A model generated the notes under the pieces. The model was given only the letters and a program-made list of their open reading frames with translations. It did no database searches and was not told the DNA's origin. From Gyromitra esculenta (lineage: Eukaryota; Ascomycota; Pezizomycetes; Pezizales; Discinaceae), in contig JBCAML010000010.1 in NCBI GenBank assembly GCA_038503075.1, forward strand, positions 1,612,001-1,676,000: a stretch of DNA of 64,000 bases, written 5' to 3'. Both the position numbers and the translations under genes were made by a program. Position 1 is the first letter of the stretch. Each line of letters opens with the position of its first letter. This document shows positions 19,720-32,968 of this stretch, piece by piece.

Positions 19720-20909
19720 CATCATCCCATTATGTTGACCCTTGACATATGTGCTTCTTCTTCTTTATATGTATCATGCCGTAACCCCTTCCCCCTCGCA
19801 GGGGGGGAGGAGCGGGAGAGAGATTGATAATGGGGTAATTAATATCTGCAGTTATGGAGGTTTTTCTAGAAGCACTAGATTAGCGAGCCGCTGAATCTTA
19901 CATACATGTATGGTTTAGATCTGGTTTCCCCACCCCCTTCCTTCGGTGCATCGTCTCCATTGTTCTGGAAACTATTCCGTCTCCCCCCTTTGGATATAAG
20001 CGTGATAGTCCAACCTTTCCTCCGAGCTCCACCCACCCACCCACCCATCCACCCACCCACCTTACCCAACCCCACACTCGGGGAATTTCTAGAAACAGAT
20101 ATCCGAAACGGTGTTAGATCTAACTTTCCATGTTCCCTATCGGTTTGTGTCGTGAAGGTGGTTCTCTCTGCCTACGATAGCCTTCCACGTTGCTCTCCAT
20201 GGCTCATTCACTTGCTGCTGCCGTGTACACGCACGTGGAATAGAGCAGCGAAACAGAGTTATTCTGGATTTCGGGGGAGGGGGATAAACTCATATTATGT
20301 ACGCAAGTAAAATACAGTTAATGTGTGCATACGCTTGTAACCTCTCTTCTGTACTTCTCTTTCCCTCCTTTCCCTCCTTTCCCCTTCCCTTTCCCCCTCC
20401 CATTCGTTTCCCTTTCCGTAAGAATATAAAAGAACAAAGCAAAAAAACGAAAAAAAGCAAAAGACCAAGACCACCCTCAAATTTATCCCATCGAAACATG
20501 CAAAAAGATAAAATTTAACTCCATAACAATGACTAAGAAGAGCAAAAAAAAGAAAAAAACAGAAACAAAGAAAAATAGTAATACACAAAAAAAAAAGATG
20601 CAAATTAAAGACGCCTCCAAATCAACCCTATATACACTTTTTTTTTCATTCTGTGATCACTGGAGTATTCGAAGGGGGGGCACGTCAGCATCCCCAACTG
20701 TCTAGAAATATCGTTTAAAGTTTTCGTGAAATATCGATTTTTTTTTTTTCGATGGATCGGTTGGTGGTGAGTTAATATCGTTCCCCCATTCGTAGGTAAG
20801 GCTTGGAGGAGGAGGGGTAAGAAAGGAATGGTGGATTGATCCGTTCTTTTAAGATTATATAAAAAGAAATGATAGTTTAAAAATACGACGGTGTAAAGAA
20901 ATGTGCGCT
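19720..20909. other. Intergenic region between the LINE and the exchanger gene
   Basis: I see no convincing gene. The stretch holds a CCCA-type microsatellite (about 20030-20060), C/T-rich runs near 20345-20410 and A-rich runs near 20440-20600. The right end is presumably the 3' UTR of the minus-strand exchanger gene. Confidence 0.6.
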
Positions 20910-22989
20910 TCATCGTTTCGTTCCGATATTCTGCGCTAGTGTACCGTCGACTGGGTAAAACCATGCCGCGAGGGCGATGATAAAGTATAGTGCAACGAGT
21001 AGATTACCCTCTAGATAGTTTGATTTCCCATCCTATTCCATGTGAGTATATACGCTTCAGAAATAGTTCTTGAGGGGGTGTGTGTAGAACATACCTGGAT
21101 TAGATAGTTGACCAATAATACAGTCACGAACAAGATCATGACTTGGAATCCATCGAAATATAGTGTCATCTCATCGATACCCATGCACCAGCCCAAGACG
21201 ACGATAAACGGAATAACCAGCAACGCAATCTGCATGCTGCTGCCAACGGCAACACCGATACTCAGATCCATCTTATCCTTCACAGCGACAGTGACGGCAG
21301 TTGCGTGCTCTGCCGCATTCCCCACAATCGGTAGTAAGATCAATCCTACAAACACGCGCGAGATACCAGCCGACGTAACAAGGTGGTCGATCGAGCTAAC
21401 CAAGCACTCGGCGCATAGCGCAACCAAAACCGTCGCAGAAACCAACAGGATAAGCGCAGCCCACAGCGTTAGATCTGCTTCTTCGGGCTCTTCCATATCG
21501 TTTATTTCATCTTCGGTTTTCGGTGGTGACTGAACCCCAGTAGCGGCTGCCTGGCCGACGCCAGCGCTTGCCGAGACGAGGGCTACGCGGGCTGATGGAG
21601 GGTCGGGGTGACGTTTGGGCGTCTTCTCGCTGGGAACATTGTAGAGGTGGTTATGGGTTTTGAGCTGGAAAGCGAGATATGAGCCATACACAAGAAGAAG
21701 AATAATCGCTGTGCCACGCGAGAGCTCTGTGATACCAACATCGCCGGCTGAGGATGCAAGGTGGAAGGCTGTAGGGACGATGAGTGATCCGACAGCGAGA
21801 GCGAGAAGCGAAGACGCAGTTTGTGCGACCGTAGTGTTGAAATTTTGCTCCACACGGTTAAAGCCGCCAGCAATGAATGCCATTCCTAGAACAAGAAGGC
21901 TGTGATGGTGATGCGTTAGTCGAGTTATCTGTGTGTGAGGGGCGCAATAAGGCACCAACGGGAGGGGAAGGAAGCCTTACAGGTTACTCAGGATGCTACC
22001 GATAAGTGAAGTTTGCACAATAACGATTTCATGTTTAATCAACGCAAGTATCGATACGATAAGCTCTACGGCGTTTCTGTTTTTTTCATGATTAGCTCAT
22101 GATGCATAAGATGGGGTCTAGCGCTGCGCATTCCATAGTGTTTTGTATTATAGGGGGGGTGTGATTTACCCAAAACTGGCGTTTAGAAGCCCACCCAACA
22201 CCTCTCCACAGTAAAGTGCAATTTCTTCGGTTCCATAGGATAATAGGGCGGCTAATGGTACGATGGCAATAAAATTCATTACAAACACAATTGTTCTAAA
22301 AACTAGTCAGTCTTATGATCATACGGAAAAAATAAATGATGAGAAAAGTAAAACCACGGGGCAAACGTGGCGAATAAAGAGGATAGAGAAATACATACGG
22401 GTCTACTCCAGCATAATGGGTCGCGATTCCCACAGGTACAAAAACAAGTAATAGGTTGATCCAGCTATTGAAAAGAGCGGTTTTCAACTGCCTTGGAATG
22501 CTCCTGTTCTTTTTTCTATCCTCCTCGTCCTTATAATCTCCTGAATTCCGTGGGAGTCCTGCTTCCATATTGATTGTATTTGTTCTTGTAGTCCCAGAAA
22601 AGCTCTCCTCGTTTCCCACTGGTTGCTGTGGAACCCCATTTGTTTGGGGCTCCGTTTTAACTTCATTAGACTTGGGTAAAATACTGTCCGTTGATGATGA
22701 CTTCATAGCTCTTCTGTATTGCCTGATCCGACAGAAGGGGTTGTATATAAAGGTGCTTGCGGCGTTGCTAGCTTTTCTGTTGAGGCGATCTGAAAGCAAG
22801 AGTCAATTTTCTGATTTTGCAAAAGAAGAGGTGGGATTATGTATAGAAGTAGGTGAGGCTTGGGAAGGAAGGAGTTCACTCGGCACTGGTGGAGCCGTGT
22901 GTCTCGCAGGGGGCGCTAGCCTAATAAAGGGGCTGAGCTTGCTTGAGAAGGTAGTGTTTTGTCAGAGAGAGAGAAGAGGTCTTACGCAT
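20910..22989 (-). CDS. cax: Vacuolar-type Ca2+/H+ exchanger (CAX family)
   Basis: This membrane antiporter moves Ca2+ out of the cytosol in exchange for H+, in fungi usually into the vacuole. Exons on the minus strand: 22986-22989, 22399-22789, 22170-22295, 21981-22076, 21095-21899 and 20910-21032; introns are 196, 103, 93, 81 and 62 bp, all GT..AG. The sum is 1545 nt, 514 residues. The two CAX signature repeats are clear: [18 protein letters not shown] and [21 protein letters not shown] hydrophilic N-terminus precedes the membrane segments, and an acidic loop ([13 protein letters not shown]) sits before the second half, as is typical of the family. The first exon (ATGC only) is tentative; without it translation would start at the ATG at 22706. 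It ends at TGA 20910-20912. Confidence 0.92.
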
Positions 22990-25900
22990 GGCAGGATCTA
23001 CTTTATGTTCGGGCGAACGAATTGGCGTTCGCAAGAGTGTGAATAATCTTGGAAAAGTCGAGACAGATAGCAGTACAAAAGATGGAGGAAGGTGTAGCAG
23101 ACAGATGGTGAGAAAAAAGTTGGAGGAACGGCGACCTTAACAGCACGGCCAAAAGCAAAACGTTGGCAGATGTCTCTCGCCAGTAGGAGCCAAAGCACGC
23201 ATCCTTGTTTTTGGTGGTGAGACGTAAATCCCGTTTCCATTCTCTTATTCTATCCATCGCAGTGAATACACAGGAAGTGCGAGGAGTAAAGCAGCGCCAT
23301 GGCGTGTGGTGTGGTGTGACAACAAGCTCCCAACAGAAGCTTGGTCCAGATTTTCTTGGACACTCCTGTCGCTCCTGGGCGTCCGTCATCCGCCAACTAT
23401 CTCCAGCTTCCGATGGTCCATCGTCAATAATCTACTGTAGAGTGATCCCCACTGCCTGTCTCGAACCCTAGCAATCGCCAATTGACAACGTATCCCTCCT
23501 TTGAACTACTCTACAGGCACCCTATTCCAAATTGCCCAGGTCAACCCATCCAGCCACGGCGCGTCTGGAAGGGTATGTTGACGGATAGAATACAGCACAA
23601 GGAAGGGGGAATATGGAACAGCAGCAGTGGGATGGCTGCCGTAAAGGATACTATCTCCGTGAACGGAGAGCGAGGGAGACTTCCGCGTCTGCAGGAGCCC
23701 GAGCAGGATACATCCTGAAGCGTTGAAAGAGATCGAGCCAGATCGGCTTCTCGGTTCTCGGCGGGAAGCCCTACCGGCGAATATTCGCGAAAACTGCACC
23801 CTTCTATCAAAATACATAATTGTCAGAAAAAGCCAGCCCATGGGCGGTGTAGAGCAGCTGGTTTTATCAGACCCATTCTCAAAGGAGCCCCAGTGACGAA
23901 ACTGATTTTTTTTTTGTTATGGTATGCACTCAGGCATGCAGCCACCCTGCAAACCGAAAATCGACTGTTCTCCCACCCCACGCATCCACCATTAGGCGAA
24001 CAATACAACCGGGACGCCACAACCTTTTTCCAGACAGTGTTTGAGAAAACAAACAAGCGTTGCATCCGCATGGCAGCCACATTTTGTCCTCGTTGCTGCA
24101 AGCAAACATTTGTCATCCCACCAGTGAGGGCGGAGGAAGGCACTCTACTCTATATACCTGACATCTAAGCCTCCACCCGCGTTACCCCGTGTGGCAGAGC
24201 GCATACACGAGTGAGGCCCCATGACCGATCGGTTCCTACGCGCGGCTGGCCCTCCGTAGACAATTTGTATTTCGATGTTTCTTTTGCCCTAACCTAGCTA
24301 CCGAACTTCCCCGCGCCGAGCGTTCCAGTACCACATGCAGAAGTATTCGAGAACGCGGACCCTGCTCCGCACGCGCGCGCCTTCGCATACGTAGAAGGCA
24401 GTGCGAGTGAGTGCGAGTGAGTATGCGTACAGCACTCCTCTCAAATTCAAGTCTGTGCCTATGGCTTGCGTATTTGAGTATGTCTAGATACCTAAATGAC
24501 TATTCTGTCCCGTAGCTGAACCTACGCTCATTCCCATCCCACTATCCCGTTACGCACAACAATCGGAGCTGGCATCAACAGCCCCCCCGTCTACCAACTA
24601 GCTAGAGCCCTAGGCCCCCGACGGTGAGCCTTTGGAATAACTGATGCGTCCTGCTGGCGGATGGTTAAACCGGCTTCTACCTGACCCCCCAAAAAACCCA
24701 CTCCGAACTCCGAGCACTTCGGACCGAATATCTCAGCCCCCAGGCAGTAAGCCAGAATATGAGATCAAAATACGAGACTTTGAGAACATCGCTACCCCGC
24801 TTCAGGGCTGATTGATCACCCCTGGGGCTACTGTTAAAGCTATATGAAAAAAAAAAAAAAGGCCAAATCAAAAGCTTATGTCTGGGTCCGTGTGGAGTTG
24901 TTTTTGGCGAAACTACTCTAAATAAAGGATAATCAAACTAGGCAGCAGCCCGGGAGTTCGGACCGCGTAATGTTTATCGTAACCGTGGGGTTTCGCCGTC
25001 GGTTACTCCATTGTTTTCTCGTCTATGGGCTTGCAATTGGATAGAGACCAATTGATCATTGGGGGAAATAGACGGTTTGAGAAACCCAACAAAGGGCTTA
25101 GTCTCCGGGGGGGGGGGAGCAATTGAGACAACATTAGAGCAGCAGTAGATATGAAATACTCGTACTTGACGTAAGAAAAAATAATATCGAGAGACATTCT
25201 GAATGTACAGCCAAACAAAAACAAAAACACAACACTAAGGGAAATGCATTGTTTGTTGTGCCTCCTAGTTTCATCAGTTGCGCTAGAAGTGCAATATGCT
25301 CTATTATATGGTGACGGGAAGGATCGGACACCGGTACTGGAAACAATCAGATGGTAAATCTACCAATTAATATAACACCGAAGAGACAAATATACATAAA
25401 TCCTCTGCATCCTCATAAATCCTCTGCATCCTCACAAAACACCCACGAACCGTGACAGTGATTCCCCCATTGGACCACTCATTCAATACCGATGGGTATA
25501 TACTCTACTTTCCACAGAAGAGAGAGAGAAGAGAGAGAGAGAAAAAAGTATATTCTGCATACGAATCGTCACACGACCATTGCACCAAACCCAGCTGAAG
25601 TTCTTGCTGACCGCATATTCTTCCGCATGGACCTCCGTGATCCGAGTGGTGGCTTACTGTTTGTGGTAAGTGTATATCTTGGCGCCCGTGGGACTGACGG
25701 TGGATTGGGATATATCTGCCTACTCTAGGCGCCACGATGGCGAGCGTTGAACCAGATCGATGCCTACATGTACCTACTCTATAGTCTCTTCCGGGCCACA
25801 CACACGACGAAACTGGATAGTTGACGAACAGGGGAAGGGAGGGAGGGGGGTTGGAAGAGAGAGAATAACAGTGGTTTAGGGTTCTGAGGACTGCAAAGTA

Positions 25901-28900
25901 CTAATATTTGCAGTGGTAGCTACCCAGCTCCGTCGTGCTGTGGCCCGGGAGAGATCTAGACTGTAGCCCCCCTTCTCTACTCTACACCACCAGTATCTAT
26001 TCTGGAACGCAGAATACGTAATTGAGGTTTTGTGATAGGGGCGCTATATCGTCCTATCATTTCCCTTACTTACCTACCAGATATTTTGCCCGGTGGGAGC
26101 AAAAGGGGGGGCCGGCCAGGTGGACGGGGGATGCTTAGCCAATTAGGAATCCGGTGGTTGGATTTGGCTGGCGGGAGAGGGCAAGCGATGGTAACATGAC
26201 ACTCGGGTGATGGGATACTGAATCGATTGGCGATATCCAACCACGTGCTACAACGTTGAGACGAAGAGTGGCGGGTCTCAGCATATTCCGGAACGGTTAA
26301 TAGCAGGAAAACGGTAATTGGGCTTTGTAAAATAGGCAGAAGCCATTTGGGGGGGGTAGGATATCGATGAATGGGTGAAGTGTGGGAGAGGGGATTGCCA
26401 ATTGGGGCGCTGGGGTTGGCTCCGAGGGGGGATTGTGGCTGCTCATACGTGTAAAGTCGTGATGGTGCAGCTGAAGAGTTTTTTTATAAGCTGGTCAGCA
26501 GTTGTGTGATCTTAGCGGGAAAAAGTCTGGTTTTGTGTAGCGAGATCAAGTGGGAGTAGGGCTCACTTCTAATAGTATTTCTCGAATTGGAGCTTTTTGC
26601 TGAGGACTTGACTACCAGTGCAGTAATCTGGAACCAGGTTTTGGGGTCAATTTTCTCGGCTTCCGAGTGGCAGAAGAATTTAATTTCTTCCAATGCAATC
26701 ACACGTGTAGTCAGTATGAATTGTAATACTTTAAAATTTTAATTCGGGACGAAATAGCTAATGGGTAGAGGTACTTGTGGTGGGAAGTGGACTCGATGAA
26801 GTTGACCGGTCATTTCCACAACGATAAAAAAAAATCACTTAATTGTCTGAACTATGGAAAAACGATTTGTAGGTACATGTAGTTACTCGATTTTTAAAAT
26901 GACTATTTCCTTTATCAATTGGCCCAAACGTGGGTGTTGCATGCGTGAAACGTATCAGTTTGACGTAAAACTTCTAGAGAACCATTTATAACAGGAACCA
27001 ACAACACCGTCCCTTAACTGCGCAATAAAAATCCAACCCGCAACCTAGACTCTGCTTGTAAGGGATAGGGTCTGCCTATTGTATCTGCTCTTTACCTATT
27101 AAGCCACACAAGACGGCCATTATTCACCGAATATCACTCGAGCATTATTCCAGAGGAGGGCTAGGGCTATCGATCAAGCATCAACCTGGAGCCTACCAGG
27201 TTATATCTAGGTAGATTCGACCCGCTGCACCAAGGAGGAACGTGCGTGAGTAGATATCAGCCATCATAGGGAAATAAAAAATGCAGCCAGATCAATACAA
27301 GTGTATACCTTCCCTGTCCTAGTGTCCTGAGCTTCGATGGCTCCAGCTGTTCCAGCGCCTGCTAATGCACACTTCTCCCCGCTGCAGCGGGTCGAACTTA
27401 CCTACGATTAGATAACATGGCAGGATCAGCAGAGCTGGCCTTTGGCTGTGCTGTGTCCTGTATCCTTGATTCTGCTTGGGATCTACAATTTGCAACGGGG
27501 CCATTTACCAAAAACACGTGGGCGTGCATGTGCTTTCTCGGACATGGCTCCATTCCAAGCCTTTTTCTCTGTTCCCGGGATATCTCCTGTCAGGAAGAGT
27601 AGCGCGGTTTCAGGTTCTCATCGGCATTTCCAACGACGCTTATGCATTGGACAGAGAACGGGAATGTATAAGAAGAACATCTACCACCTGTATTTTCTAT
27701 TCCACTAGCCAAGTCTCCGAGCGGTACTTGCTACACACCGCTGTTTTCCATTTCGCTCCATTGGAAAGCCGAAAGGCACGCAGGTACATGTATGCGTAGA
27801 GTATCTGATACTCTCGGGTAGCTGTAATCTACATGCACTGTGTGTATTCCTGGTCCATTCCCGCAGTCTCCACCGCGCAGCCACCTTCATTAGGAAGTGT
27901 CCAACGTTGACGTCCGCCAGCGAGATATATTTTTTCTGCCTACCATCTAAAGTCCTAAATCTAAAAGCAAGGATACAGAGCCCTAAAACACTGCCTTGTG
28001 AATTAAGTCCGCGGCGTTTATGTGTTGACAGCTGAGGGCAGAAACGTTACAGCAGCGTTGCTATAGTAGTACGTTTCCCAACATCTCCAGCCACCGCAAC
28101 GTTCTACAGATTGCGTGTGTTTTTCTGCCCCCACTAGGAGTGAAAATCTTGAGCTGAGGCATAGCCTACGACAATATCAAATCCGTGGTGATGTGTTGTT
28201 TGCGTATGTGGACTATCAAATAGGCCCTGCATTGGCAGCTGGTTGACCCATCTCGATCCCGAGCTCTGCTGCCGGACGGATGAACGTTACATTTCCTTTT
28301 TGTGAGGGGTAGATGTTGCGTTCGTATCGCTCTATCTGGGTACTATTCAACCCGACGCTTCCGTCACAAGGATCTTATATAGCGTCCTATTTATTTATTT
28401 ATTTTTGGCGGGTTGGACGGCTTTTTTTTTTCGTGGATTGTGTATCGTGTAATTGCGCCATTGGGCAAATAAGCATAATACAGATACTATTCATCAACCC
28501 CCCCTCCCCTCCCTAGTAACATCCCTTAGGACGCGATGTCTGCGGATGAGTATTCAGCAGAAGAATGCTGGGGGAACATCGCCACGTATGAGTCGCAGTA
28601 TCAGTGGGCTGTGGCTGGAGTATCCAAATTGCTTATAGCGCCACTTCCCCCGGGTTCTGGGCATACCGAAGATCATCACGCTACTGGGGTGATGATCTTC
28701 ATCCGAAGGTGCGATAGTTGCTCCGCGGTGTGGCTCGGTCGGCTGTGGCGCTGTGCATGCAGATTGTGATTGGATAGGTAGCCAATACTTATGACGTATC
28801 AAGCGAGGATGCTTCATCATTACGCATTCAATATATTTCTCTACCATATTTTCATCTTGGTTTTTTTTTGTCTTGTTTGTTTGAATTAAATAGAGAATTT

Positions 28901-29297
28901 CCAGGTATCATTGAGGAAGCTTCGCGATGTGGTGACATCATAGAGTATGCAGCCTTATCATCTCATCGAAAAAAAAAAAATCCTCCTTCGCCGGAAAACC
29001 GTTTTGTATGTACCTGGAAAAAACCGTTTGTTCCTGCGCAAGCGCGGCACAGACGATAAAGTTCCCCCGAGCCGACGGCGTTCCATCTGGTACCGGCGGC
29101 TAATCCTAGTGGTCGAATTGTTCGATTCGGACAAACTGATGTTTTTATTGTGGAGAAGGAAGATAAATAGAAGAGATATAAACCTCTGAGATATGCGATT
29201 GAAGACACAAGACAAACTTCCTGCTTCAAGACATTTTTTGAGCTTTAATAGGACATACCAGAAACACTTCCATACAGAACCCTAACCCTCGTTCACT
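22990..29297. other. Gene-poor intergenic region
   Basis: Short open frames on both strands lack start context, domains or splice logic. I note a C/T-rich promoter-like tract upstream of the exchanger on the minus strand (about 22958-22975), an A-run at about 24846-24859, a GTGCGAGTGA-type short tandem near 24400-24420, GA-rich runs at 25510-25545 and a perfect 12-bp inverted repeat at 28668-28700. No supported gene or RNA. Confidence 0.5.
28668..28700. repeat. Perfect 12-bp inverted repeat
   Basis: GAAGATCATCAC (28668-28679) and its exact reverse complement (28689-28700) are separated by 9 bp, so the transcript could form a stable hairpin. No coding or element context explains it. Confidence 0.7.
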
Positions 29298-29304
29298 ATA
29301 TATC
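29298..29304 (+). promoter_or_regulatory. TATA box of the Rossmann-fold gene
   Basis: TATATAT lies about 40 bases before the ATG at 29342, followed by a C-rich leader. The short distance suggests a short 5' leader or a start site close to the ATG. Confidence 0.45.
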
Positions 29305-29341
29305 ACTCGAATAAACCTCGCCTACGCCCTGAAATCTCACG

Positions 29342-30182
29342 ATGAAGTGTGTCCTCCTCGGTGCAACCCGTGGCGTCGGCCTCGAAATACTCCTCAACCT
29401 TGTTGCGAGAGGCCACTCATGCTATGTCCTCGCCCGTAATATAAACGGCTTCGACGAAACTCTCGCCCGACGTGGGATTACGGACAAGAGCCTTATAAAC
29501 ACCATCAAAGGCGACGCATTCCAAGAAAGCGACATCGCGAATCTTTTCAAAATCGCTGGCGATGATATTGAGTTTGTGTTATTCAGTCTCGGTAAGTAAC
29601 TAAACCAAATCTCCCATTTTTTTTTACTCTTCCTGGTTGGTTGAACGTATTACTAACAACATGAGGCTATTAGGCGGAAAGCCGAGTTTTAAAAACCCCC
29701 TCTCTCCGAAACTCGAGCCTCCCCGTATCTGCAGCCGTACGATATCTACGTTCCTTCCTGTCTTTATTCAGCTGTATCCCATCGTAGAGACTCAGCCTCG
29801 CCTTGTTGTTATCTCTTCAAATGGTCTTGGTGCTCAAGGCCATGGCGATTTACCGTTCACTCTTAAGCCTCTGTATGGGTGGGTTCTGAAGGAACCGCAT
29901 GAAGATAAAGAGGAGATGGAGCGGCAGATAAACTCGTATGCTGGGATTCGACATGTTGATTTCAACCCCGATCCATCAAGTGGAATTACGAAACTGGGGA
30001 GCGTGGTGATTGTGAGGCCGAGCTTGTTGACGGATGGGAAGGCAAGGAAGAAGTATAGGACGGGAGAAAGACTGGAGGGCGCATGGACTGTGGCGAGAGC
30101 GGATGTTGGGTGGTTTGTTGTAGAGGAATGTTTACCGGGGAATGATACGTGGAAAAATAAAGGTGTGACTGTATCATGTTGA
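29342..30182 (+). CDS. NAD(P)-binding Rossmann-fold protein
   Basis: A predicted 252-residue cytosolic protein. The N-terminus MKCVLLGATRGVGLEIL is a dinucleotide-binding beta-alpha-beta unit with a G-x-x-x-x-G-x-G type loop, as in the NAD(P)H-binding/NmrA-like branch of the short-chain dehydrogenase superfamily. A second conserved-looking block is RLVVISSNGLGAQGHGDLP, and VVIVRPSLLTDG resembles the RP(S/G)xLxDG segment of that branch. Two exons, 29342-29591 and 29674-30182; the 82-bp intron has GTAAGT, a perfect TACTAAC branch site (29651-29657) and TAG. The 759 nt are in frame. The substrate is not predictable. Confidence 0.88.
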
Positions 30183-31702
30183 AATGTTGGGCTCATGGGG
30201 GATGAGGTATGATGAGTTTCATTTTATTGAGGGTGCTGCCTACTGCTGGTTTTGTTTTGTTTTGTTTTTAGGTCCTGTGTGTCTGATTTTATAGGCTGTT
30301 ATATGAAGTTTATGGATTATTTAATGATATCGATTCATGCTTCAGTAGTCTCGGGGAAGAGGACGCCTTACTTAGTCTTTGCAGATTTCTTCCAAGAGCT
30401 ACTTGATTTGAGTACAATTGTCTAACAGCCAGGAGAGCTTTGATCCGGACAAACTTCGCCTGCATTGATTTGTATACTGGGCTGCTTGAGATGGAAGTGC
30501 TTTAATTGAGATCTCTGGTAGAAAATTGTAGCACGCCTCTAAGGGATCCAAGTAAACTGGAAAAATCTTTCTTCCACGCCTCATACGCTCAGTATTGGGA
30601 ATGAAACCAATAAAACACCCGGCGGGCTAATTTGATAGCTTTTTATCTGGTTTATTGATTACTCGAATGGTTTTCGTGATCGAGGGAATTAGCTGGGGCA
30701 AACCCACGAAATTTGTGTGACGTGAGGCAGTTATTGCTAATATTTGGACTGAAAAAATAGTAAGTGATCCCTTCTCGAATTAAAGCCCAGGGGGCATACT
30801 AGGCCGGCATCGATTTTTAAATTTAGCGGAAGCTTAAGTACCTTGTCGGCTATCTAGCACTAAAATAAAGTAGACTGCGCAGCGATGAGGATGCCACCAG
30901 CCTACCTACCGCACCTGCCTTGTCGGCCATTTTGAGGTTTCATCCTCGCCGCCCTGAGTTTTCCGTTTAAACATGCTCACTGGATCTCGCGAGCTTGCTC
31001 AATTCAATATGCGTCGCTCCTTAATTTAAAGTCTTTCTTCAGAGTGGCTGATCAATGGTAGCCTCGCCTGTATGCTACTGGTCAAAGGCTGCTAAATAAC
31101 TTGTCTTCGCGAGATCCGCCTCTGGTACGCCTTACTTACCTTCATCACCACCTGCTCTCGATTTTCGGTAGAGCTTCTTTCCGGTGTTTGTTGTGATAAG
31201 TGTATTGTTGATGCTCCGCCTAGATAACTCTAATCGCTTGGATTGGGGCTGTAGTACGGTTAGTACCGTATAACAAGTAATCGATTATTAGGAACATCCA
31301 ACCACAAGTACCACAAAAAGTGCTACAAAATTTGCAGATACCAAAGATTAGGTCAACGGTTTAGCTATCCTATTTTAATCTCTGTTACTGAGTGATAGCT
31401 TGGATTAGCATACCGCAGGGCCAATATGACGAGGCTTGTCTTTGAGCTTTGTGAGGCATATCGCCAAGGCAGGATTAAGGACCTAGGGCATGGAAGACTT
31501 CAGAGCTCTTCTGCGAGTAACATTGAGTTTGTGGCGATCGATCGGCCATGGTCATCGAGGCCTTTTTTGTATTGAGAACTAGACGCCTAAATGGGATGAA
31601 AGAAAGTGACATGAGGTTATTCAGTCAAAGATGATTGCTCACAATATCATGAGAGGCTTGCTGGGTTGTGGTGATAAGATGCGGGGAAATTTGTTGAGTT
31701 TA

Positions 31703-31856
31703 TTAGAGCGGTGGAGGGGTCAGCGAGGCAGAGGGTATAACGAAGCTTGAGTAGCGAATGGAATGTTTCGCTACAAGATGTATTTCAGTTTGTTAGCTAA
31801 GACCGCTAAGCCTCGCTATACATACCCCCTGCCTCGCTGACCCCACTAGTGCTCTA
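31703..31856. repeat. Foldback / MITE-like element
   Basis: Arms at about 31705-31750 and 31805-31855 are imperfect reverse complements, both including GGGGTCAGCGAGGCAG, with about 55 bp between. The size and terminal symmetry suggest a miniature inverted-repeat element. I could not find a clear target duplication. Confidence 0.6.
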
Positions 31857-32922
31857 TCTTGCACCTTGTTTTTGCAAGGCTGATAATTTGGTGATTGGTT
31901 TGCTACTACGTCATAGTCCTTGCAGAATTTCCTGAGTTGTTTGCAACGAAGTATGCTGTGTAATCGTCGTGCATACTTGGGTTAAGATCAAGCGATATAA
32001 CGCACTCAGTTTCGATTCCAACCTGACTCGCGCTTGTTGGTAGCTTATTGGCTGACTGAAGATATGATAAAAGGGGATTAGAAGAGAGATACGTACCTAA
32101 TGAATTTAAAACATGTTGTTTGACTAAATGCTCAGTGGCTGGAGTGCTAGGGATTGTGTTTAAAAGGGTGAATGAGTATTTCTGATTAAATAATATGCTA
32201 CTTTAGTCTTAGGATTTACTTAACAAAATCTAGTCGGATTCTTTTTGCTATTTCTGAGATCTTGTAGGATGGGTACCCCACTCTTGGAGCTACGCGAAAC
32301 TGTCGATATGCTATTTTTCACTAATTAAACGTTGGCTTGGTTGCTGCTTCCGGTGGGGTGGTTTCGATTTATTATAGGCACGACGAATTGATGTCTCATT
32401 CGATAGCAAGATACTAGAGGTATAATCATCTGTTGGTTATTATTGATTGTTGTTATAAATGAAGCGTATCCGGATTGTGGTGGCCAATATAATTCGAAGG
32501 AAGTCAAAATCCTTGGTAGGCAAGTTTTCGGAAAGAGAGCGGTATTCTGAGTGGTACAATCCCCAAAACCGAAAAAAAGGTAAGACGGAGGTTATATAAA
32601 CCAAACGGGAATGGAGGGGAATTAACTTGACTTATGTTAGAGCGAGAATCGAGGGGAAACAGAGGTGAACATAGGTATACATACCTGTCATGGCAAAGGT
32701 GAGCTCTCGAGTTTGCTTGTATCTTCAAGGCCATATTTGAGGAAATTGATAGTCGATAATCTCAGAGTCATCATGGGAAAAGGGGCGGATCCCTCGTAAG
32801 GATCACCCTAGGAGATAAAATCTTATCCTGCCAGACAGGATTATCGGAGAGGTGATATCACAAGGCTTGAGCTCTGGCAGGCCTGAGGCAGGCCGTCAGG
32901 ATTTATCACGCAGTGGAAATAG

Positions 32923-32968
32923 TAGTCTCGTCGCCGGACCTAACTTGCTAGGTCTGGCAACGAGACTA
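32923..32968. repeat. 46-bp near-perfect palindrome
   Basis: The sequence starts TAGTCTCGTCGCC and ends GGCAACGAGACTA; the two 20-bp arms differ at only two mirrored positions around a short centre. The C/T and G/A differences would leave G-U pairs in RNA. Confidence 0.75.

Noticed and set aside
20030..20060. CCCA/CCCAT repeat as a possible CRISPR or regulatory array
   Set aside because: It is a plain short-period microsatellite with no spacers, in a eukaryotic context.
24846..24859. A-run as the end of a processed retrocopy or LINE
   Set aside because: Upstream sequence shows no coding remnant and no target duplication was found.
29281..29292. Telomere-like CCCTAACCCT
   Set aside because: There are only about two repeat units, inside a gene promoter, which is insufficient for an interstitial telomere.
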